Shown here one piece after another: positions 61,294 through 64,000 of a DNA stretch of 64,000 nt. The notes beneath the pieces are model-generated. The model was not told the DNA's origin. It made no database searches and saw only the letters and a list, made by a program, of their open reading frames with translations. Source of the stretch: CAMLIZ01 sp040758375. GTDB lineage: Bacteria; Pseudomonadota; Gammaproteobacteria; Burkholderiales; Burkholderiaceae_C. How positions within the stretch are numbered: the first letter of the stretch is position 1; the number at the start of each line of letters is the position of its first letter. Position numbers and translations under genes: made by a program. The stretch is taken from NCBI GenBank assembly GCA_040758375.1, contig JBFLWE010000014.1, forward strand, positions 10,878 to 74,877. The letters run 5' to 3'.

Positions 61294-62795
61294 CAGCCGC
61301 CGCGCTGCGCCAGCTCGTCACGCACCAGCCGCACGATCAGGCGGTCCAGCGTGTCGACGCTGTAGTTCTGCACCTCGTGCACGGTCTCGCCACCCGGCCC
61401 GCTCGAAGGCTCGTGCGCATGCCGGTAGGTGAGGAACACGAAGCGTCCGCCGGTGTACTGCGCCAGCTGGCGGAACACCGCCTCGCCGCTGGGGTTCAGG
61501 CCGCTGGCGCCCACCGCATGCAGCTTGATGCCCTTGGCCAGCGCCGCAGCCATGTCCTGGTCGTAGTGGGGCGCGCCGCCGTCCAGGTGCGGCGGCGCAT
61601 CGGCGATCAGCACCACCAGCCGCGTGGCCGCCTGGCGCCCCACGCTGCCGCGCCACGACAGGCGGTGCACCACCTCGTGCCAGGCCTCGTCCAGCGCCTC
61701 CGGTTCGTCGCCGCCGCCGCCGGCGTGCAGCCGGTCGAGGCTGCGCTGGAAGTCGCCCAGCCGGTCGGTGAGGTCGTGCGTGCGCAGCAGGAAGGCGTCA
61801 CCCTGGTCGCGGTAGGCCACCAGGCCCAGGCACAGGTCGGGGCGCGAGGGCAGCGCCGAGATCTGTGCCGCGATGCTATGCACCGTGGCCTTGAGCTTGG
61901 CGATCTCGTCACCCATGGAGCCGGTGGCGTCGACCAGGAACACCAGGTCCAGCGGCACGCGCGCCACCGGCGCGGCGCGCAGCGGCAGCCGCAGCTGCAG
62001 CGCCTGCTTCTGGCCGCGCTGCAGGCCGGTGCGGGCGATGTGGCTGCCGCTGCGCACCTGCAACTCCAGCTGCTGCAGCGAACCGAGCAGCTCGGGGGCC
62101 AGCAGCGCGCGCGGATGCAGCCAGGCGTTGCCGGCCGCATCGCTGCGGCCCCACAGCAGACCTTCGCGCGCCCCGGCCCAGGACAGCGCCAGCTCCGCAT
62201 CGGGCACCGGCCGGCCTTCGGCGTCGCGCACCTCGACCCGGTAGCGTTCGCTGATGTCGCGCTGACGCGTGGGCAGGTGGCGCTGGCGCTCGCGGTAGGC
62301 GAGGTATTCGCCGAAGTCGGCGTTGTCGTCCACCATGCCGGCGGTCACGGTGGCGGCCAGGCGCGGGCGGTGCAGCGCGGGCGGCCAGGCGCGGCCGGGC
62401 TGCGCGCCGGACTCCTGCACCGGCGTGGGCGCCGCGGCCAAGGGCGCGGTGGGCGCGGCCGCATCGTGCAGCACGTGACGCTCGCGCCGATCGGCCGCCG
62501 ACTTGGCCACCGACTCGGCCCAGGCCGGCTCGCGCGGGTATTGCGGGTGTCGGCCCGCGCCCGGCTGCTCGTCGATGCGCACGTTGCCGCGGCAGTGGTC
62601 GGCCGCGGGCGCATCGAAGGCCGGCACCCCCCACAGCGGCTCGGCCTGCCAGTCCTGGCCGGGCGGCGGCTGCACACGCCAGGCCGATGGCAGCGGCGCC
62701 TGCGCCTGCGCATCGGGCACCAGCCCCAGGCTGCAGGCGGCCAGCGCCAGGCAGGCGGCCGCGCCGAACACGGCACAAACAGAACGAACACCCAT
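61293..62795 (-). CDS. VWA-domain lipoprotein
   Basis: A 500-residue exported protein. The N-terminus is a lipoprotein signal with lipobox Leu-Ala-Ala-Cys21. A middle region of proline-rich sequence precedes a carboxypeptidase-like or Ig-like segment (DAEGRPVPDAELALSWAGA). The von Willebrand A domain near residue 285 has the metal site DATGSMG and the later VAYRDQGD and LIADAPPHLDG. VWA domains mediate protein-protein contact. It is divergent from the ECF sigma factor gene, 155 bases away, and could be part of its regulon. Confidence 0.85.
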   Translation of the reverse strand: MGVRSVCAVFGAAACLALAACSLGLVPDAQAQAPLPSAWRVQPPPGQDWQAEPLWGVPAFDAPAADHCRGNVRIDEQPGAGRHPQYPREPAWAESVAKSAADRRERHVLHDAAAPTAPLAAAPTPVQESGAQPGRAWPPALHRPRLAATVTAGMVDDNADFGEYLAYRERQRHLPTRQRDISERYRVEVRDAEGRPVPDAELALSWAGAREGLLWGRSDAAGNAWLHPRALLAPELLGSLQQLELQVRSGSHIARTGLQRGQKQALQLRLPLRAAPVARVPLDLVFLVDATGSMGDEIAKLKATVHSIAAQISALPSRPDLCLGLVAYRDQGDAFLLRTHDLTDRLGDFQRSLDRLHAGGGGDEPEALDEAWHEVVHRLSWRGSVGRQAATRLVVLIADAPPHLDGGAPHYDQDMAAALAKGIKLHAVGASGLNPSGEAVFRQLAQYTGGRFVFLTYRHAHEPSSGPGGETVHEVQNYSVDTLDRLIVRLVRDELAQRGG

Positions 62796-62950
62796 GCCTC
62801 GTCTCCGGTGGTTGATCGGTGCAAGCTGTCACGCCCGGCCGCCGGCGCCGAGGCTGGAGAGGTCTCTCCAAAAGGCTCCAACCCCGTGCGGCAGGCACGT
62901 GCGTGTCAGCACCGATGGAGCTTTCGTTTCGCATGGCAGACTGCCGCGCC

Positions 62951-63604
62951 ATGGACGCCGAGGATCTGCCGCCCGACACCGCGCACGACGAGGACGCGGC
63001 GCTGATGCTGGCCTACGGCCGCGGCGACGTGCAGGCCTTCGAGCGGCTGTATGCCCGCCACCATGCGGCGCTGTACCGCTTCGTGCGGCGGCTGCTGGGG
63101 CCCGCACACGCCGCGCAGGCCGACGAGGTGTTCCAGGACACCTGGATGCGTGTGGTGCAGTCGCGCGCGCAGTGGCGCTGCGACGGCGGCGCGCGCTTTC
63201 GCACCTGGCTGTTCACGCTCGCGCAGCGCCGGGCGATCGACCTGTGGCGGCGCAGCGGGCGCGAAACCTCCTGGGAGGGCGACGACGACGGCCCGCCCTT
63301 CGAACCCGAGGGCACCGCCTGGTCACACTGGCCGGCCCCGTCGGCCGCGCTGTCGCAGGACGAACGCCAGTTCTGGCGCGCCGCGGGGCAGCGGCTGCTG
63401 CACTGCCTGGAGCAGTTGCCGCCGGCGCAAAAGGCCGTGTTCCTGCTGCACCACGAAGACGGCTTCGCGGTGGAAGACGCCGCGCGGGCGCTCGAGCTGG
63501 GCTTCGAAACCGCCAAGAGCCGGCTGCGCTATGCCATGGCCAAGCTGCGCACCTGCATGGGCGCCTACCTGCCGGCCGCCAACGCGCAGGAGGGCTGGCG
63601 ATGA
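62951..63604 (+). CDS. ECF-type RNA polymerase sigma factor
   Basis: A 217-residue sigma-70-family factor of the extracytoplasmic-function kind: region 2 (DVQAFERLYARHHAALYRFVRRLLG, EVFQDTWMRVV, FRTWLFTLAQRRAIDLWRR) and region 4 (CLEQLPPAQKAVFLLHHEDGFAVEDAARALELGFETAKSRLRYAM, quoted in part here as LPPAQKAVFLLHHEDGFA), joined by an acidic linker. ATG 62951 is chosen as the nearest Met before the domain; ATGs at 62933 and 62915 are alternatives and none has a clear ribosome-binding site. Its stop overlaps the next gene (ATGA), the classical sigma/anti-sigma arrangement. Confidence 0.9.
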   Translation: MDAEDLPPDTAHDEDAALMLAYGRGDVQAFERLYARHHAALYRFVRRLLGPAHAAQADEVFQDTWMRVVQSRAQWRCDGGARFRTWLFTLAQRRAIDLWRRSGRETSWEGDDDGPPFEPEGTAWSHWPAPSAALSQDERQFWRAAGQRLLHCLEQLPPAQKAVFLLHHEDGFAVEDAARALELGFETAKSRLRYAMAKLRTCMGAYLPAANAQEGWR

Positions 63605-64000
63605 GCTCGCCGCGCGACCCGCACCTGGCCGAGGCCTTGCGCCATGCGCCCGACCACGGCGCGGCGCCGCCGCCGGCGCTGAGCGCTGCCATCCTGCGCG
63701 CGGCGCGCGAGGCGGTGCAGCCGCGCGCTGCGCCGCGTTGGCTGCGCTGGCTGGCCGCGCTGCAGCAGCCGCGCTGGGCCGGCAGTGCCGCCGCGTTGAT
63801 GCTCGGCGTGCTGATCGGCAGCCTCTGGTGGGGACGGCCCGAGACCGACCCTTCGCCGCAAGAACGCGGGCTGCTGCCGCCGCCAGCCGACACCGCGGCC
63901 GTGCAGGCGCCCGCCCCAGCGGCCCGCCCCGCCCTGCCCGAGGCGCCCGAGCGGCAAATCACCGCACGGCCCGAGGCCGCCCAACCCGCACCCCCTGCCG
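63601..64000 (+). CDS. membrane protein, putative anti-sigma factor (cut by window edge)
   Basis: The reading frame starts ATG 63601 (MSSPRDPHLAEALRHAPDHGA), overlapping the sigma factor stop by four bases, and runs to the window end. The visible 133 residues contain a short cytoplasmic segment, one membrane helix near 62-78 (WAGSAAALMLGVLIGSLWWG) and a Pro/Ala-rich periplasmic stretch. Anti-sigma factors of ECF sigmas have this layout and position, but the zinc-binding H-x3-C-x2-C motif is absent in what is visible, so the role is inferred from context. Confidence 0.75.
   Translation, partial: MSSPRDPHLAEALRHAPDHGAAPPPALSAAILRAAREAVQPRAAPRWLRWLAALQQPRWAGSAAALMLGVLIGSLWWGRPETDPSPQERGLLPPPADTAAVQAPAPAARPALPEAPERQITARPEAAQPAPPA

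Overview
The window is very GC-rich and packed with genes. Gene content and order (argS next to a SPOR protein and dsbA; lptA-lptB-rpoN; split pntAA/pntAB/pntB; Burkholderiales-like two-component families) point to a betaproteobacterium of the order Burkholderiales, probably the Rubrivivax/Leptothrix/Caldimonas neighbourhood. That placement is an inference from protein character; no rRNA gene is present. I see no tRNA, rRNA, CRISPR array, insertion sequence or prophage.

Region 1 (about 1-18,080, all minus strand) is a signal-transduction island. A tightly overlapped chemosensory operon runs, in transcription order, MCP3 - cheY - STAS protein - cheA - MCP2 - cheW - MCP1 (NIT sensor) - cheR - cheD - cheB. 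Upstream lie a MASE3/multi-PAS hybrid histidine kinase, an HD-GYP response regulator, and a NarL-type kinase/regulator pair. CheA carries two MshEN-like repeats (a cyclic-di-GMP-binding motif family) between its P2-like region and the kinase core, which could link chemosensory output to cyclic-di-GMP.

Region 2 (18,143-32,590) is mostly housekeeping. It holds argS, a SPOR protein, dsbA, lptA, lptB, rpoN and a THUMP-type rRNA methyltransferase on the plus strand. On the minus strand come an MFS permease, rsmE, a fatty-acyl-CoA ligase and the proton-translocating transhydrogenase operon, with panD (aspartate decarboxylase) inserted between pntAA and pntAB.

Region 3 (32,723-41,667) has small regulator-plus-hotdog-thioesterase units (MerR and TetR types, each with a visible operator-like palindrome), a Nudix hydrolase, a penicillin-binding-protein-7-like peptidase, a small exported protein, pepP, mnmA, a DUF72 protein and a phospholipase D/cardiolipin synthase.

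Region 4 (41,784-50,727) contains UDP-galactopyranose mutase overlapped by a two-domain fusion of a GH1-like glycosidase and an RmlD-like reductase. It continues with a DUF4142 protein, a thioredoxin-like protein, an orphan OmpR-type regulator, a TonB-dependent receptor and a histidine phosphatase.

Region 5 (50,739-64,000) contains a peptide-type solute-binding protein and a FeeM-like N-acyl amino acid synthase converging on a membrane hybrid kinase with a small partner. It then has ssb, recQ and a nucleotide-metabolism group: a membrane-anchored dUTPase/dCTP-deaminase-like protein, a methyltransferase, thyX and a P-loop NTPase. At the right edge are a VWA lipoprotein and an ECF sigma factor followed by a truncated membrane protein, possibly its anti-sigma factor.

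The least familiar systems are the MshEN-bearing CheA, the glf/GH1-RmlD module, the FeeM/hybrid-kinase pair and the membrane-anchored dUTPase-like protein.
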